26,077 nucleotides of DNA from Collinsella sp. (GCA_018380195.1 JAGZUC010000031.1:1-26077); one strand, 5' to 3'. Positions 14,314 through 24,623 are shown, counted from the first letter of the stretch. Made by a program: numbers and translations. Notes: generated by a model not told the origin, from the sequence alone.

Positions 14314-15173
14314 TACTTGAGCACCCAATTATCGAAAGACAAACCATAGCTTGAATATTTATCGCAGAGGTCCTTGACCGTGCCGTCCTCGTAGAGCACC
14401 TTGAGCGACTCGGCTACAGCATCGGCCGACTTGGTGTCGCCCTTCTTAAAGCCAACGGCGTAGTGCTCGCTGGACAGCGGCTCATCAAGCTGCGTATAGG
14501 CATCGGGCTTGGCGGCAAGCTGATACTGGGCAATCGAAAGGTCGCACGCCACGGCATCGACCGCGCCGCTCTCGAGCTGCATAAAGGCCGTGTTGTACTC
14601 GCCGATCGTGTCGAGCGTGGCAAACGTCGCTGCCAGATCCTTCTGGTCACCCTCAAGCACGTCCTGCGCAGCGGAATCAGTCTGGGTAATCACAGTCTTG
14701 CCGGCAAGATCGTCCCAGCCCTTGATGTCCGCATCCTTCTTGACCACCAGCACCTGCTCGTTGAGCATGTACGGCTCGGAGAACGTGTAGTCGTCCTCAC
14801 GGCCCTCCATGGTAAAGCCGTTCCAGATGCAGTTGATGGCGCCCGAGTTAAGCAGCGTATCCTTGGCGTCCCAGTCGATGGCCTCGTATTTGACCTCCCA
14901 GCCCTGCTTATCGGCAACAGCCTTGGCCAGATCGAGATCAAAGCCGGTGTACTCGCCATCGTCGCCCACAAAGCCGTACGGAGGATAGGACTTATCAAAG
15001 CCCACCACGAGCTTCTTGGACTCCGCAGCGCCCTTCACATCCTTGGCCGCGGCAGAGCCAGCAGCGGAGCCCTTGCCGGCACCACCGCCGCAACCGACAA
15101 GACCAAGGCCAAGCACCGTAGCGAGCGAGCCGGCTAGACCAACAAACTGACGACGAGACATATCGGTGTTCAT
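14313..15173 (-). CDS. Polar amino acid ABC transporter, substrate-binding lipoprotein (Tat-type signal)
   Basis: This 286-residue SBP family 3 protein starts with an unusual export signal: twin arginines in SRRQFVGL (residues 6-13), a hydrophobic stretch, and a lipobox LVGC with Cys28. This suggests folded export by the Tat pathway followed by lipidation. After a Gly/Ser/Ala linker, the mature part has the family start KKLVVGFDKSYPPYGF and ...YTGFDLDLAKAVA, typical for glutamate, glutamine, cystine or arginine binders. The ligand cannot be fixed. The ATG at 15173 has a G-rich ribosome binding site just upstream. It is the first gene of the operon with the permease (1-nt overlap) and ATPase, behind a promoter with an operator-like palindrome. 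Confidence 0.92.
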   Translation of the reverse strand: MNTDMSRRQFVGLAGSLATVLGLGLVGCGGGAGKGSAAGSAAAKDVKGAAESKKLVVGFDKSYPPYGFVGDDGEYTGFDLDLAKAVADKQGWEVKYEAIDWDAKDTLLNSGAINCIWNGFTMEGREDDYTFSEPYMLNEQVLVVKKDADIKGWDDLAGKTVITQTDSAAQDVLEGDQKDLAATFATLDTIGEYNTAFMQLESGAVDAVACDLSIAQYQLAAKPDAYTQLDEPLSSEHYAVGFKKGDTKSADAVAESLKVLYEDGTVKDLCDKYSSYGLSFDNWVLK

Positions 15174-15191
15174 GGTATCCCCCCTTGATGG

Positions 15192-15242
15192 CACTTTAGT
15201 TAAGTAAAGTGATTCGTGTAACGTTCAGAATCATACACTTTA
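15192..15242 (-). promoter_or_regulatory. Operator-like palindrome plus half-site at the ABC operon promoter
   Basis: CACTTTAGTTAAGTAAAGTG (15192-15211) is symmetric at 18 of 20 positions. A further half-site CACTTTA lies at 15236-15242, 44 bp away (about four turns), inside the promoter spacer. The palindrome would fall just downstream of the start of transcription. This layout suits repression, for example by an amino-acid-responsive regulator; the regulator is not encoded nearby. Confidence 0.6.
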
Positions 15243-15258
15243 GCGTGATAGAGCACAA
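15230..15258 (-). promoter_or_regulatory. Probable promoter of the amino-acid ABC operon
   Basis: On the minus strand TTGTGC (15253-15258) is followed after 17 nt by TATGAT (15230-15235, five of six matches to TATAAT). It lies 57 nt before the binding-protein start. Confidence 0.5.
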
Positions 15259-15269
15259 GGCGAGTTTGT

Positions 15270-15400
15270 CCGCCGCGTGAGGGGTGTGGGGGTTAAGTTT
15301 CCTGCTCTACAGTCCTGCTCACGACGGAGGCCACATTAAGTGGCCTCCTGTTCGTGCGGAACTCGCGATAAACTTAACCCCCACACCCCTCACGCGGCGG
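15270..15400. repeat. 131-bp nested inverted-repeat element
   Basis: The outer arms 15270-15300 and 15370-15400 are 31-bp perfect inverted copies (beginning CCGCCGCGTGAGGGG). Inside, GGAGGCCAC (15326-15334) and GTGGCCTCC (15340-15348) form a second perfect stem with a 5-nt loop, extended by CACGA/TCGTG (15320-15324 and 15352-15356). It lies between the divergent ABC operon and rlmD and encodes no supported protein. It could be a MITE-like mobile remnant or a large structured RNA or terminator; the sequence alone does not decide. Confidence 0.8.
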
Positions 15401-15511
15401 GCAACCGTCGTTGGGCTTATCACTGACACGAATAAACCGCTTGCATATCGTCTGCTGGCTTGGCACGGTACAATACTTGCAGCTTTAATTCATGAATTAG
15501 TGGAGTTATTG

Positions 15512-16960
15512 ATGGCAGAATCTCGTGCGGAGCGTAAGGCTCGTCGTGCTTTGATCGAGGCGGCTGAGGGGTCAGAGGAGAAAAAATCTTCTAAGAAATC
15601 CAAGTCGTCTCAGGACGCGAAGGGTAAGTCGGCCAAGGGCAAGGCTAAGGCCAAGCGTCCCGGCTCTCGTCGGAACGACGATAAGGCATCTCAGACTCGC
15701 TCCAAGCGCCCGTATAAGAATCCGGTTCCGTCTGCGCGCAAGGCCGTTGATCCCAAGTCTCCTTGTTCCATCATGAAAGCTTGCGGTGGGTGTACGGCGC
15801 TCAATCGTCCTTATAAGAAGCAGTTGGCAGCCAAGCAGGCCGCCATGGAGGAGCTTTTTGCTACCCTTTGCGAGCGCGAGGGCATTAGCGTCGACCCCAT
15901 TCGCGGTATGGGCGTCACCCTGGGCGACCCGGGCAAATATCCTGCGCCGCGCGGTTTTCGCCATAAGGCCGCCACTCCCTTTGCTCCCGGTAAGGAGGGT
16001 GCTGTCCGTTGCGGTTTCTTTGAGCGCGGCACGCACAAGATCGTTGCCGTACCCGAGTGTCCTGTCGAGGCACCGGGTGCCCGTCAGATTCTCAACGGCA
16101 TCGCACGCGAAGCTGAGCGGCTGCATATTCCCGCCTTTAATGAGGACAAGCATCTTGGTTTGCTTCGCTATGCCGTCGTCCGCTGCGGCTGGCGTACCGA
16201 CCAGGTCATGGTCACGCTCGTGACCGCTCAGCGCGACTTGCCGCATGCGCAGGAGTTCTTTGAGGCTGTCGCCGCACTCAATCCGCACATCGTCACCGTC
16301 GCCCAAAACATCAACGGACGTCCCGGCAACGCCATCCTCGGCGAGGAAACCCGCATTGTATATGGCGCCGAGTGCATGCGCGACCAGCTGCTCGGCTGCG
16401 AGTTCGATATCTCCCCCACCGCGTTCTACCAGACCAACCCGCAGCAGACCGAGCTGCTCTATCAGCTCGCGATTGACGGCATGGACCTGCAGCAGGGCGA
16501 TGTGCTCATGGATGCCTACTGTGGCAGCGGTACCATCGGTCTTTGCGCAGCTAAAGATGCCCAGAACAAGGGCGTCGGTATTATGCTGCTTGGCGTGGAG
16601 CGCAACCACGCCGGCATTGCCGACGCACGTCGTAATGCCGAGCTCAACGGCCTCACCCGCAGCGCTTGGTTTATGGCCGACGATGCCACCGACTACATCC
16701 TAGATGCCGCCGACAACAACGAGCGGGTCGATGTCCTTTCCATCGATCCGCCGCGCGCCGGCTCTACCCCCGAGTTCCTCGAAGCTGCCTGCGCGCTTAA
16801 GCCGCGCCGCATCACCTATATCAGCTGCAACCCCGTGACTCAAGAGCGCGACCTGCATCAGCTCCTCGACGGAGGCTATCGCCTGCTCAAGATCACGCCC
16901 GCCGACATGTTCCCTCACACCGACCACACCGAAACCGTAGCGGTCCTCGAACGCCGCTAA
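15512..16960 (+). CDS. rlmD: 23S rRNA (uracil-5-)-methyltransferase, RlmD/RlmCD/TrmA family
   Basis: This is a 482-residue class I SAM-dependent RNA m5U methyltransferase. A lysine- and serine-rich N-terminal extension (about residues 1-75) precedes the enzyme. The [4Fe-4S]-binding cysteines are Cys85, Cys91 and Cys94 (CSIMKACGGC) with Cys183 in ECPVEAP. The SAM-binding site is DAYCGSGTIGL (334-344), the IDPPRAG motif is at 411-417, and the nucleophile is Cys439 in YISCNP. A catalytic-base region DMFPHTDHTE is near the end. It methylates U1939 and/or U747 equivalents in 23S rRNA; which one cannot be told. The ATG at 15512 has a TGGAG site; further upstream the frame runs into the inverted repeat. 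The extension probably binds RNA electrostatically. Single-gene unit. Confidence 0.9.
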   Translation: MAESRAERKARRALIEAAEGSEEKKSSKKSKSSQDAKGKSAKGKAKAKRPGSRRNDDKASQTRSKRPYKNPVPSARKAVDPKSPCSIMKACGGCTALNRPYKKQLAAKQAAMEELFATLCEREGISVDPIRGMGVTLGDPGKYPAPRGFRHKAATPFAPGKEGAVRCGFFERGTHKIVAVPECPVEAPGARQILNGIAREAERLHIPAFNEDKHLGLLRYAVVRCGWRTDQVMVTLVTAQRDLPHAQEFFEAVAALNPHIVTVAQNINGRPGNAILGEETRIVYGAECMRDQLLGCEFDISPTAFYQTNPQQTELLYQLAIDGMDLQQGDVLMDAYCGSGTIGLCAAKDAQNKGVGIMLLGVERNHAGIADARRNAELNGLTRSAWFMADDATDYILDAADNNERVDVLSIDPPRAGSTPEFLEAACALKPRRITYISCNPVTQERDLHQLLDGGYRLLKITPADMFPHTDHTETVAVLERR

Positions 16961-16987
16961 CCAACCTCAGTAGATTTTTGGGACAAG

Positions 16988-17018
16988 AAAGGGGGCGACC
17001 CGCCTGGGCCGCCCCCTT
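16988..17018. terminator. Bidirectional terminator between rlmD and the PHP gene
   Basis: AAGGGGGCG (16989-16997) pairs with CGCCCCCTT (17010-17018). The minus strand then reads TCTTGTCC and the plus strand CGCTTGG. It sits between the convergent ends of two genes (16960 and 17039). Confidence 0.7.
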
Positions 17019-17038
17019 CGCTTGGTTTATAAACTCCG

Positions 17039-17860
17039 CTACATCCCATTGCGCAGATCGCACACGCCGGCTGCCGCCATCTCGCGCAGCAGCGTCTCGC
17101 GGTCGCGCGTCACGATCAAATCCAGCGGGAAGTGAATCTCGTCGAGCATCTTGCGCGCGTGATCGAGCTTGCCAATGACCATGCCAATGTGGGCATCGGT
17201 CGACACGCCAATGCCCACGCCCAGCTCGGCGCAGCGCTCGGCAATCTTGCGGCATACGGCCCAATGCTCAGTGTCGACACCGTGTTCAAGACTATGGTTG
17301 TTGATCTCAATAATCTTGTGCTTGGCCTTAGCTGCCAACAGCACCTCGTCGATATCGAACGGCACGCCCGAACGCCCCGTGTGGCCCAGCATGAACACCT
17401 TGGGGTGCTCCAGGGCATTGATATACATCTCGGTCGTCTGGGCCAGCGTCGCGCCCTCAGCAATCTGCGGATTATGCACGCTTGCAACCAAATAATCCAA
17501 ATTACGCGTAACCAAATCGAACAGTGAATGCTGACGGCTGTACGAATCGCCGGCGATATCGAGCGTGACAGGAGTGTCCTCGCCAAACAGGCTTCCGTCC
17601 AGCGAAACGATATCGGCCTCGGCACCACGCAGCACCAGCACGCCGCTCCAAATGCGCGGCCAGATATCCTGGTTGATAAAGAACTGGTAACTGCGCAGGT
17701 CATTGGGGCAAGCCGTAACCATAGAGCTCAAATGGTCGGCAGATCCGAGCACCTGCAGACCACGCTCTGCCGCCCAGTACACATTCTCCTCAATGGTCGA
17801 ATATGCATGCGCAGAGAACATCGTATGGGTATGAATGTCACAAGAAAGCAGGTAGGGCAT
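17039..17860 (-). CDS. PHP-family phosphatase/phosphoesterase (YcdX-like)
   Basis: This 273-residue protein is a polymerase-and-histidinol-phosphatase (PHP) family metal hydrolase. Metal-binding motifs appear in the expected order: DIHTHTMFS (8-16, His10 and His12), ADH (near 41), GAEAD, SVHNP, LGHTGR and STDAH near the C-terminus. Similar proteins such as E. coli YcdX bind three zinc ions and act as phosphatases, but substrates are mostly unknown. The ATG at 17860 has AAGGAG 6 nt upstream and a promoter candidate at 17898-17927. Histidinol phosphatase is an alternative, but no his genes lie nearby. Convergent with rlmD. Confidence 0.88.
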   Translation of the reverse strand: MPYLLSCDIHTHTMFSAHAYSTIEENVYWAAERGLQVLGSADHLSSMVTACPNDLRSYQFFINQDIWPRIWSGVLVLRGAEADIVSLDGSLFGEDTPVTLDIAGDSYSRQHSLFDLVTRNLDYLVASVHNPQIAEGATLAQTTEMYINALEHPKVFMLGHTGRSGVPFDIDEVLLAAKAKHKIIEINNHSLEHGVDTEHWAVCRKIAERCAELGVGIGVSTDAHIGMVIGKLDHARKMLDEIHFPLDLIVTRDRETLLREMAAAGVCDLRNGM

Positions 17861-17897
17861 CAGGTCTCCTTATCTGGCACGGCCGTCGCTTATATTC

Positions 17898-17927
17898 ATT
17901 GTACGCATAGCCTTCGATAGTCGTAAA
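17898..17927 (-). promoter_or_regulatory. Possible promoter of the PHP gene
   Basis: TTTACG (17922-17927) and TACAAT (17898-17903) on the minus strand are separated by 18 nt, with the -10 box 37 nt from the PHP start codon. Confidence 0.45.
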
Positions 17928-17960
17928 ACCACTCCATCCCAAAGACACAACGTCCATGAC

Positions 17961-17991
17961 AACGGGGTCCGGCTTAACACCAAACCCCGTT
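17961..17991 (-). terminator. Hairpin downstream of the aminotransferase gene
   Basis: AACGGGGT (17961-17968) and ACCCCGTT (17984-17991) form an 8-bp stem about 35 nt after the aminotransferase stop. Little T-run follows on the minus strand, so termination may be partial. Confidence 0.4.
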
Positions 17992-18025
17992 TCACGTAAA
18001 ACATTGTAGGCAGAGCGCTTTACTT

Positions 18026-19210
18026 TTAACGATACTCGTCCGCCAACTGTTTCCAAGCGGGTAGCGAATTGACAATCGTTTCGTAGCTCACGCAATAGCC
18101 CAGGCGGAACCAACCTGGCATACCAAAGCTGTCCGAGGGAACCGCAAGCAACTCATACTTCTTTGCGCGCTCGCAAAACGCATTCGCATCGGACTCCAAC
18201 GCTTTCACCCATAGGTAGAACGCGCCATCCGGCTCAACATAGGTGTAGCCATACTCCGCTAGTGCGTCGGTAAGCGCGGTGCGGTTACGTGCATAGGCCT
18301 CAACGTCACTCGGCTCATCGATGCAGTCGATAATTACGCGCTGAAAGAGCGCCGGCGCGCACACGAAGCCCAGCGTACGGGCAGCACCCGCAACAGCCGG
18401 CATCAGACGGGCAGCTTGCGGATTGGTGTTGGGAACCAAGATCCAACCCACGCGCTCACCAGGCAGCGACAGCGACTTGGAATACGAGTAGCACACGATG
18501 GTGTGCTCGTAGATCGAGGGCACCCAAGGCACCTCGGCACCGTACACGATCTCGCGGTACGGCTCATCCGAGATGAGCATAATCGGATTCTCGGAATCGC
18601 GCTGAGCGTTGGCCTCGCGCAGAACATTGGCCAGTCGCGTCAACGTGTCGCATGTATATACGGCACCGGTCGGATTGTTGGGAGAGTCGATGATGACGGC
18701 CGCCGTCTTATCGCTGATCGCCTTGAGCACGTTGTCCACGCTCAGCTGGAACGTATCTTCATCGGCGAGCGCCTCAACACACGTACAGCCGGCCTTCTCA
18801 ATCCAAACGCGATACTCCGGAAAGTACGGGGCGATAACAATAACCTCGTCGCCCGGATTCGTAACGGCGTTGAGCGCGCAGGTGAGCGAAGCCGCGGCAC
18901 CCACCGTCATAAAGACGTCTTTGCCCTCATAGCTCGTGCCAAAGCGGCGGTTGAGCGATTCGGCGACGGCTGCTCGACATTGCGGCAGGCCCGGAGCGGG
19001 GGTGTAGCCGTGCAACTGGTCACTCGGCAGCTCCAGGGCCTTCTTAATCGACTCAGCCACAGCAGCGGGCGCCGGAACGCTCGGATTGCCCAGCGAAAAA
19101 TCGAATACGTTTTCCGCACCGATCTGCACCTTGCGCTCAAGGCCATAGCTAAAAATCTCACGGATGATGGAGCTTTCCGCACCGCGAGCATACATAGTTT
19201 CGTTGATCAT
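18026..19210 (-). CDS. Pyridoxal phosphate-dependent aminotransferase, class I/II
   Basis: This is a 394-residue fold-type I aminotransferase of the AspC/AlaT-like group. The N-terminal FSLGNPSVPAP and HGYTPAPGLP stretches, NNPTG (178-182), SDEPYRE (214-220) and the Schiff-base Lys245 in YSYSKSLSLPGERVGW are all present. It should transfer an amino group between an amino acid (aspartate, alanine or aromatic) and a 2-oxo acid in the cytoplasm; specificity cannot be read. The ATG at 19210 is chosen because AAAGGGG lies 5 nt upstream and the family starts there; upstream in-frame codons run into a palindromic repeat. It stands alone, with the ftsH terminator region upstream. Confidence 0.92.
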   Translation of the reverse strand: MINETMYARGAESSIIREIFSYGLERKVQIGAENVFDFSLGNPSVPAPAAVAESIKKALELPSDQLHGYTPAPGLPQCRAAVAESLNRRFGTSYEGKDVFMTVGAAASLTCALNAVTNPGDEVIVIAPYFPEYRVWIEKAGCTCVEALADEDTFQLSVDNVLKAISDKTAAVIIDSPNNPTGAVYTCDTLTRLANVLREANAQRDSENPIMLISDEPYREIVYGAEVPWVPSIYEHTIVCYSYSKSLSLPGERVGWILVPNTNPQAARLMPAVAGAARTLGFVCAPALFQRVIIDCIDEPSDVEAYARNRTALTDALAEYGYTYVEPDGAFYLWVKALESDANAFCERAKKYELLAVPSDSFGMPGWFRLGYCVSYETIVNSLPAWKQLADEYR

Positions 19211-19270
19211 CTGTTCCCCTTTCGCATAGGCGCTATTGTACGCTTTAGCCGAGCAAAGTGCCGCAGCAAT

Positions 19271-19330
19271 GTTGATTGGGGACAGACTTAAATGCGTGAA
19301 AACGCTCATTTAAGTCTGTTCCCAATCAAC
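19271..19330. repeat. REP-like 60-bp palindrome (GGGGACAGACTTAAATG type)
   Basis: GTTGATTGGGGACAGACTTA... (19271-19294) and its inverted copy (19307-19330) match at 23 of 24 positions, the exception being a G-U pair. The 12-nt centre can form an extra small stem. Sequences of this GGGGACAGACTT kind are known as dispersed intergenic palindromes, often linked to RAYT transposases. It lies between the ftsH terminator and the aminotransferase promoter region. Confidence 0.75.
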
Positions 19331-19370
19331 AAAAAGAAAAAGCCTCCGCAGGTTTCCCCGCAGAGGCTTT
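19331..19370 (-). terminator. Intrinsic terminator of the tilS-hpt-ftsH cluster
   Basis: On the minus strand AAAGCCTCTGC pairs with GCGGAGGCTTT (one mismatch) and TTCTTTTTG follows. It starts 12 nt after the ftsH stop and borders the REP-like palindrome. Confidence 0.85.
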
Positions 19371-19381
19371 CGCCACAAAGG

Positions 19382-21520
<2,139 letters not shown>

Positions 21521-21521
21521 C

Positions 21522-22070
21522 TTACGAATAAACCTCCGGTTTCAAAATGCCCAGATACGGAAGGTTACGATAGCGCTCGGCATAGTCGAGGCCGTAGCCC
21601 ACCACAAAGGCATCGGGGCAATGGGTTCCAACATACTTGGGCGTGATGGCCGAGACGCGGTCCTCAACGTCCTTCCACAGGAAGGCGGCGACCTCCAGAG
21701 AAGCGGGCTTGCGGCTCTCGAGGTTCTTCATCAGATACTTGAGCGTCAGGCCCGAGTCCAGAATGTCCTCGACGATCAGCACGTCGCGACCGCGGATGTC
21801 GATATCCAGGTCCTTAATGATACGCACGATACCCGAGGACTTCACACCGTCGCCATAGCTCGAAACAGCCATGAAATCGATGTTGGTCGGCAGCTCGATC
21901 TTACGCATCAGGTCGCCCATAAAGACCACGGCGCCGCGCAGGACCGCAATCAGCACCAGATCCTTACCCGCGTAATCGCGAGTAATCTCCTCGCCCAGGC
22001 GAGAGACGATACCGTCGATATCCTCCTGCGTGAACAGAACCTTCTCGATATCCGGATGTTGAGAAGCCAT
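21522..22070 (-). CDS. hpt: Hypoxanthine-guanine phosphoribosyltransferase
   Basis: This 182-residue purine salvage enzyme converts hypoxanthine and guanine, with PRPP, to IMP and GMP. The PRPP-binding motif is VLIVEDILDSGLTL, and the family stretches AVLRGAVVFMGDL, SSYG and VVGYGLDYAERYRNLPYLG are present. Length is standard. The ATG at 22070 has AAAGGG upstream. It lies between tilS and ftsH as in many Gram-positive bacteria; a spacer of 147 nt with an extended -10 element precedes it, so hpt-ftsH may have its own promoter. Confidence 0.96.
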   Translation of the reverse strand: MASQHPDIEKVLFTQEDIDGIVSRLGEEITRDYAGKDLVLIAVLRGAVVFMGDLMRKIELPTNIDFMAVSSYGDGVKSSGIVRIIKDLDIDIRGRDVLIVEDILDSGLTLKYLMKNLESRKPASLEVAAFLWKDVEDRVSAITPKYVGTHCPDAFVVGYGLDYAERYRNLPYLGILKPEVYS

Positions 22071-22126
22071 GACAACCCTTTCTTGTGCTTATCGCCCACA
22101 CACCGCCGTATGGACGCGAACTTCAC

Positions 22127-22135
22127 ATTTTAGCA
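22127..22135 (-). promoter_or_regulatory. Possible extended -10 promoter of hpt-ftsH
   Basis: TGCTAAAAT on the minus strand fits the extended TGnTATAAT pattern (hexamer at 22127-22132), 57 nt before hpt. A weak TGGAAA lies about 19 nt upstream as a possible -35. Confidence 0.4.
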
Positions 22136-22217
22136 GCGCACGGGGTATATTTTCCAGCCCGTACGCCATCAGCGCGGGAATACCGTCAACGTCGCACAGA
22201 ATAGCTGGCGTGGGACG

Positions 22218-23756
22218 CTATTCCGCATCGACCACGCGGAGCAGATATGCCACGCGCGTTGCGGCCGTGCACTTAAAACGCTCGTCCGCGCGAACTCCGG
22301 CGACCCACACCACGGCGCCCCCCGGCGCCGTCCTCACCATGGGCACGCCGGCGCGCTCGGAAACGGGAATGCGAGCCTCACCTAGCAAGTCGGATACTTT
22401 CTTGCTTCGACCACTCATCCCTAACGGGCACATCACGTCTCCCGGTACAGGACCGTCCACCCACAGGCGCGCCAATCGCGCCTCGGCAGGGATCTCGCCA
22501 CGCGAGCCCGCCAGGATCCGCTCACTATCGCTGTCGGCAAAACCCAGGGCAGCCGCGTCTACCAAAGCTGCCACTTCCCCGGCAGCTGCAAGCTCACGGG
22601 CGCGGCGCACGATATCGCATCCCGGCTCAACGGCCATCGGTTCTGTGACCAGCATACGTCCCCCGCCCAACGGCAAACGACCGGGTACGGTAACCCAGTC
22701 CGCGACCAGGCCCTCGCGAGCCGCCGGCGCCTTGAACGCCAGCATGCCAAACTCAATGCGTGCGTCAATCCCCGCCGGAAGCGTGACCGAGCCGGCGCCC
22801 TCGGCAACGCAGGAAAGGACTCGCTCCACATGTCGCATCTCTGGACGAGCGTCCGGATCGATGCGCTTAATCGCCAGTCGCACGATGCGCCGCGCGATTA
22901 CCACCTCGGCCGCAGCAAGGCGCCTGGCATCGAGCACCAGCGCGCCCGCCGCCTCCTTACGCAGGCAGCTTCGAAACGCCTGTGCCGAAAGCTGAGACAA
23001 AAACGCGTCCTCATCGCCTAAGATCTCGCAGGCGGCGCCAATCGTCTTGCAGACGCTCGCGTTGCGCTGCGCCACCACCGGCATCACTCGATGGCGCACG
23101 TAGTTTCGCAGATACGAGATATCCTCATTGCTCTCGTCTTCACGCCACGGCTGACCATGTACCTGTAGATAGCCCACGAGCTCGCCATGAGTTAGGTCGA
23201 GCAAGGGACGCACCACGATATTCCTCCGGCGAGGAATGCTCGATAGGCCAGCGGGCCCTGAACCCTTAATCGCGTTCATCAAAAACGTTTCCGCGCGATC
23301 CGAAGACGTGTGCGCGGTGCAGATACGAGCCGCCGTTCGCGGTGCCCCCGTCTGGGCGCAGAGCTCGCGAACATACCTCCGCGCCGCGGCATAGCGCACC
23401 TCGCGGGCCGCGGCCTCAACATTGCCCGACTCCCCATCAAAATAAGCGTGCTCCACGCACAGCGGTAAACCATATTTCGCGCAGAGCTCACGCACAAAGG
23501 CCTCGTCGCCATCGGACGCCTTGCCGCGCAGATGATGGTTTACATGCAGCACATGCAGGCGCTCGCGAGCAATGGGGGCAACACCGCGTCCGTCTTGGAT
23601 ATCCAGCTTTGATGTGCACGCCATAAGAAGCAGTGCCGTCGAGTCCGCGCCGCCTGATACCATGAGCACGACAGGAGCAGCCTGCTGCCTCGTTCGGGTC
23701 TCATCGACTGCCCCGGGCACGGCATGGTGTCCGTAATGCTGTGATACCGTTGGCAT
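22218..23756 (-). CDS. tilS: tRNA(Ile)-lysidine synthetase TilS
   Basis: This is a 512-residue N-type PP-loop ATPase. The motif SGGADS is at residues 34-39, followed by VLHVNHHLRG and the conserved EDE/RN region (REDESNEDISYLRNYVRH). It ligates lysine to C34 of the AUA-reading tRNA-Ile in an essential modification. It is somewhat longer than the usual 430-470 residues, with a ~25-residue N-terminal lead before the PP-loop domain; the C-terminal TilS domain ends near RYLLRV-like residues. The ATG at 23756 has GGAGGAAG immediately upstream, which fixes the start. It is divergent from the WalJ-like gene with only 48 bp between them. Confidence 0.94.
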   Translation of the reverse strand: MPTVSQHYGHHAVPGAVDETRTRQQAAPVVLMVSGGADSTALLLMACTSKLDIQDGRGVAPIARERLHVLHVNHHLRGKASDGDEAFVRELCAKYGLPLCVEHAYFDGESGNVEAAAREVRYAAARRYVRELCAQTGAPRTAARICTAHTSSDRAETFLMNAIKGSGPAGLSSIPRRRNIVVRPLLDLTHGELVGYLQVHGQPWREDESNEDISYLRNYVRHRVMPVVAQRNASVCKTIGAACEILGDEDAFLSQLSAQAFRSCLRKEAAGALVLDARRLAAAEVVIARRIVRLAIKRIDPDARPEMRHVERVLSCVAEGAGSVTLPAGIDARIEFGMLAFKAPAAREGLVADWVTVPGRLPLGGGRMLVTEPMAVEPGCDIVRRARELAAAGEVAALVDAAALGFADSDSERILAGSRGEIPAEARLARLWVDGPVPGDVMCPLGMSGRSKKVSDLLGEARIPVSERAGVPMVRTAPGGAVVWVAGVRADERFKCTAATRVAYLLRVVDAE

Positions 23757-23804
23757 TCGCTTCCTCCTCTATTCGTCCGCACCCATTGTATCCTTTGGAA
23801 TCTT

Positions 23805-24614
23805 ATGTCTCGTCTGCACCTTCATATCCTCGGCAGTGGCTCTAAAGGCAACTGCGCACTCATCGAGGGCCCGCAGGGGCTCATTATGGTCGATGACGGA
23901 CTGTCTCGCCGCGAGACATTAAAGCGCATGGCAGAACTGGGGCTCTCGACAGACAACGTCTCGGCTCTTCTCATTACTCATGAGCATAGCGATCACATCA
24001 AGGGCCTCGATGTCTGGTGCAAGCACTGGCACGGCCCCCTCTTTGCCAGCAGGGGCACTCTTTCGAACAAAGAAAATCTTTCGCATCTGCCTGTCGAGGA
24101 ATTCGATCCCGGCGACGCCCTATCCATTGCCGGCATCCACGTGCAAACCTACTCAACATCACACGATGTCATCAATCCAGTCGGTTATCGATTCGACGCC
24201 CTCGATGATTCCATCGGCTTTGCCACCGACACCGGAGAGCTATCGAGCCAAGCCATGAACACCCTCAAAGATTGTCGAGTCCTCGCGCTCGAAAGCAACC
24301 ACGATGTGACCATGCTGCGCGAGGGAGAATATCCCCGCTTTCTTCAGGAGCGCATCCTGTCTGCAAGGGGACACCTCTCCAATGGCCAAGCCGCCGAAGC
24401 CGCGCGCGAACTTGTTACCGATCGCACCGAACAGCTCATTGCCATGCATATCAGCCAAGATAACAATCGTCCGAGCCTTACCGTCAAAAGCTATGCCAAG
24501 GCTCTGGCCGCAACCCTGGATGACGAGGTCGGCAGCTCCGCAACCCTTCTCCAAGGATCGCGAAAACTCTCGATACGCCCTGCGAGTCAGTATCAACCGG
24601 CAACCATTCAATAG
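23805..24614 (+). CDS. Metallo-beta-lactamase-fold hydrolase, WalJ/YycJ-like
   Basis: This 269-residue protein has the metal-binding motif THEHSDH (58-64, His59, His61, Asp63, His64), then SHD, FATDTGE, ESNHD, RGHLSN and MHISQDN in the order of the WalJ/YycJ branch of the metallo-beta-lactamase superfamily. The start LHILGSGSKGNCALIE is typical. These proteins are presumed cytosolic nucleases or phosphodiesterases linked to DNA repair or cell-wall control through walRK operons; no walRK genes are here. The ribosome binding site (TTGGAA) is weak. Its promoter must lie in the 48-bp gap to tilS or inside tilS. Ends at a strong terminator. Confidence 0.9.
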   Translation: MSRLHLHILGSGSKGNCALIEGPQGLIMVDDGLSRRETLKRMAELGLSTDNVSALLITHEHSDHIKGLDVWCKHWHGPLFASRGTLSNKENLSHLPVEEFDPGDALSIAGIHVQTYSTSHDVINPVGYRFDALDDSIGFATDTGELSSQAMNTLKDCRVLALESNHDVTMLREGEYPRFLQERILSARGHLSNGQAAEAARELVTDRTEQLIAMHISQDNNRPSLTVKSYAKALAATLDDEVGSSATLLQGSRKLSIRPASQYQPATIQ

Positions 24615-24623
24615 ACTGTCCTA

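Noticed and set aside
15284..15511. An N-terminal extension of RlmD by 76 codons
   Set aside because: This part lies in the nested inverted repeat and promoter region; the ATG at 15512 has a ribosome binding site.
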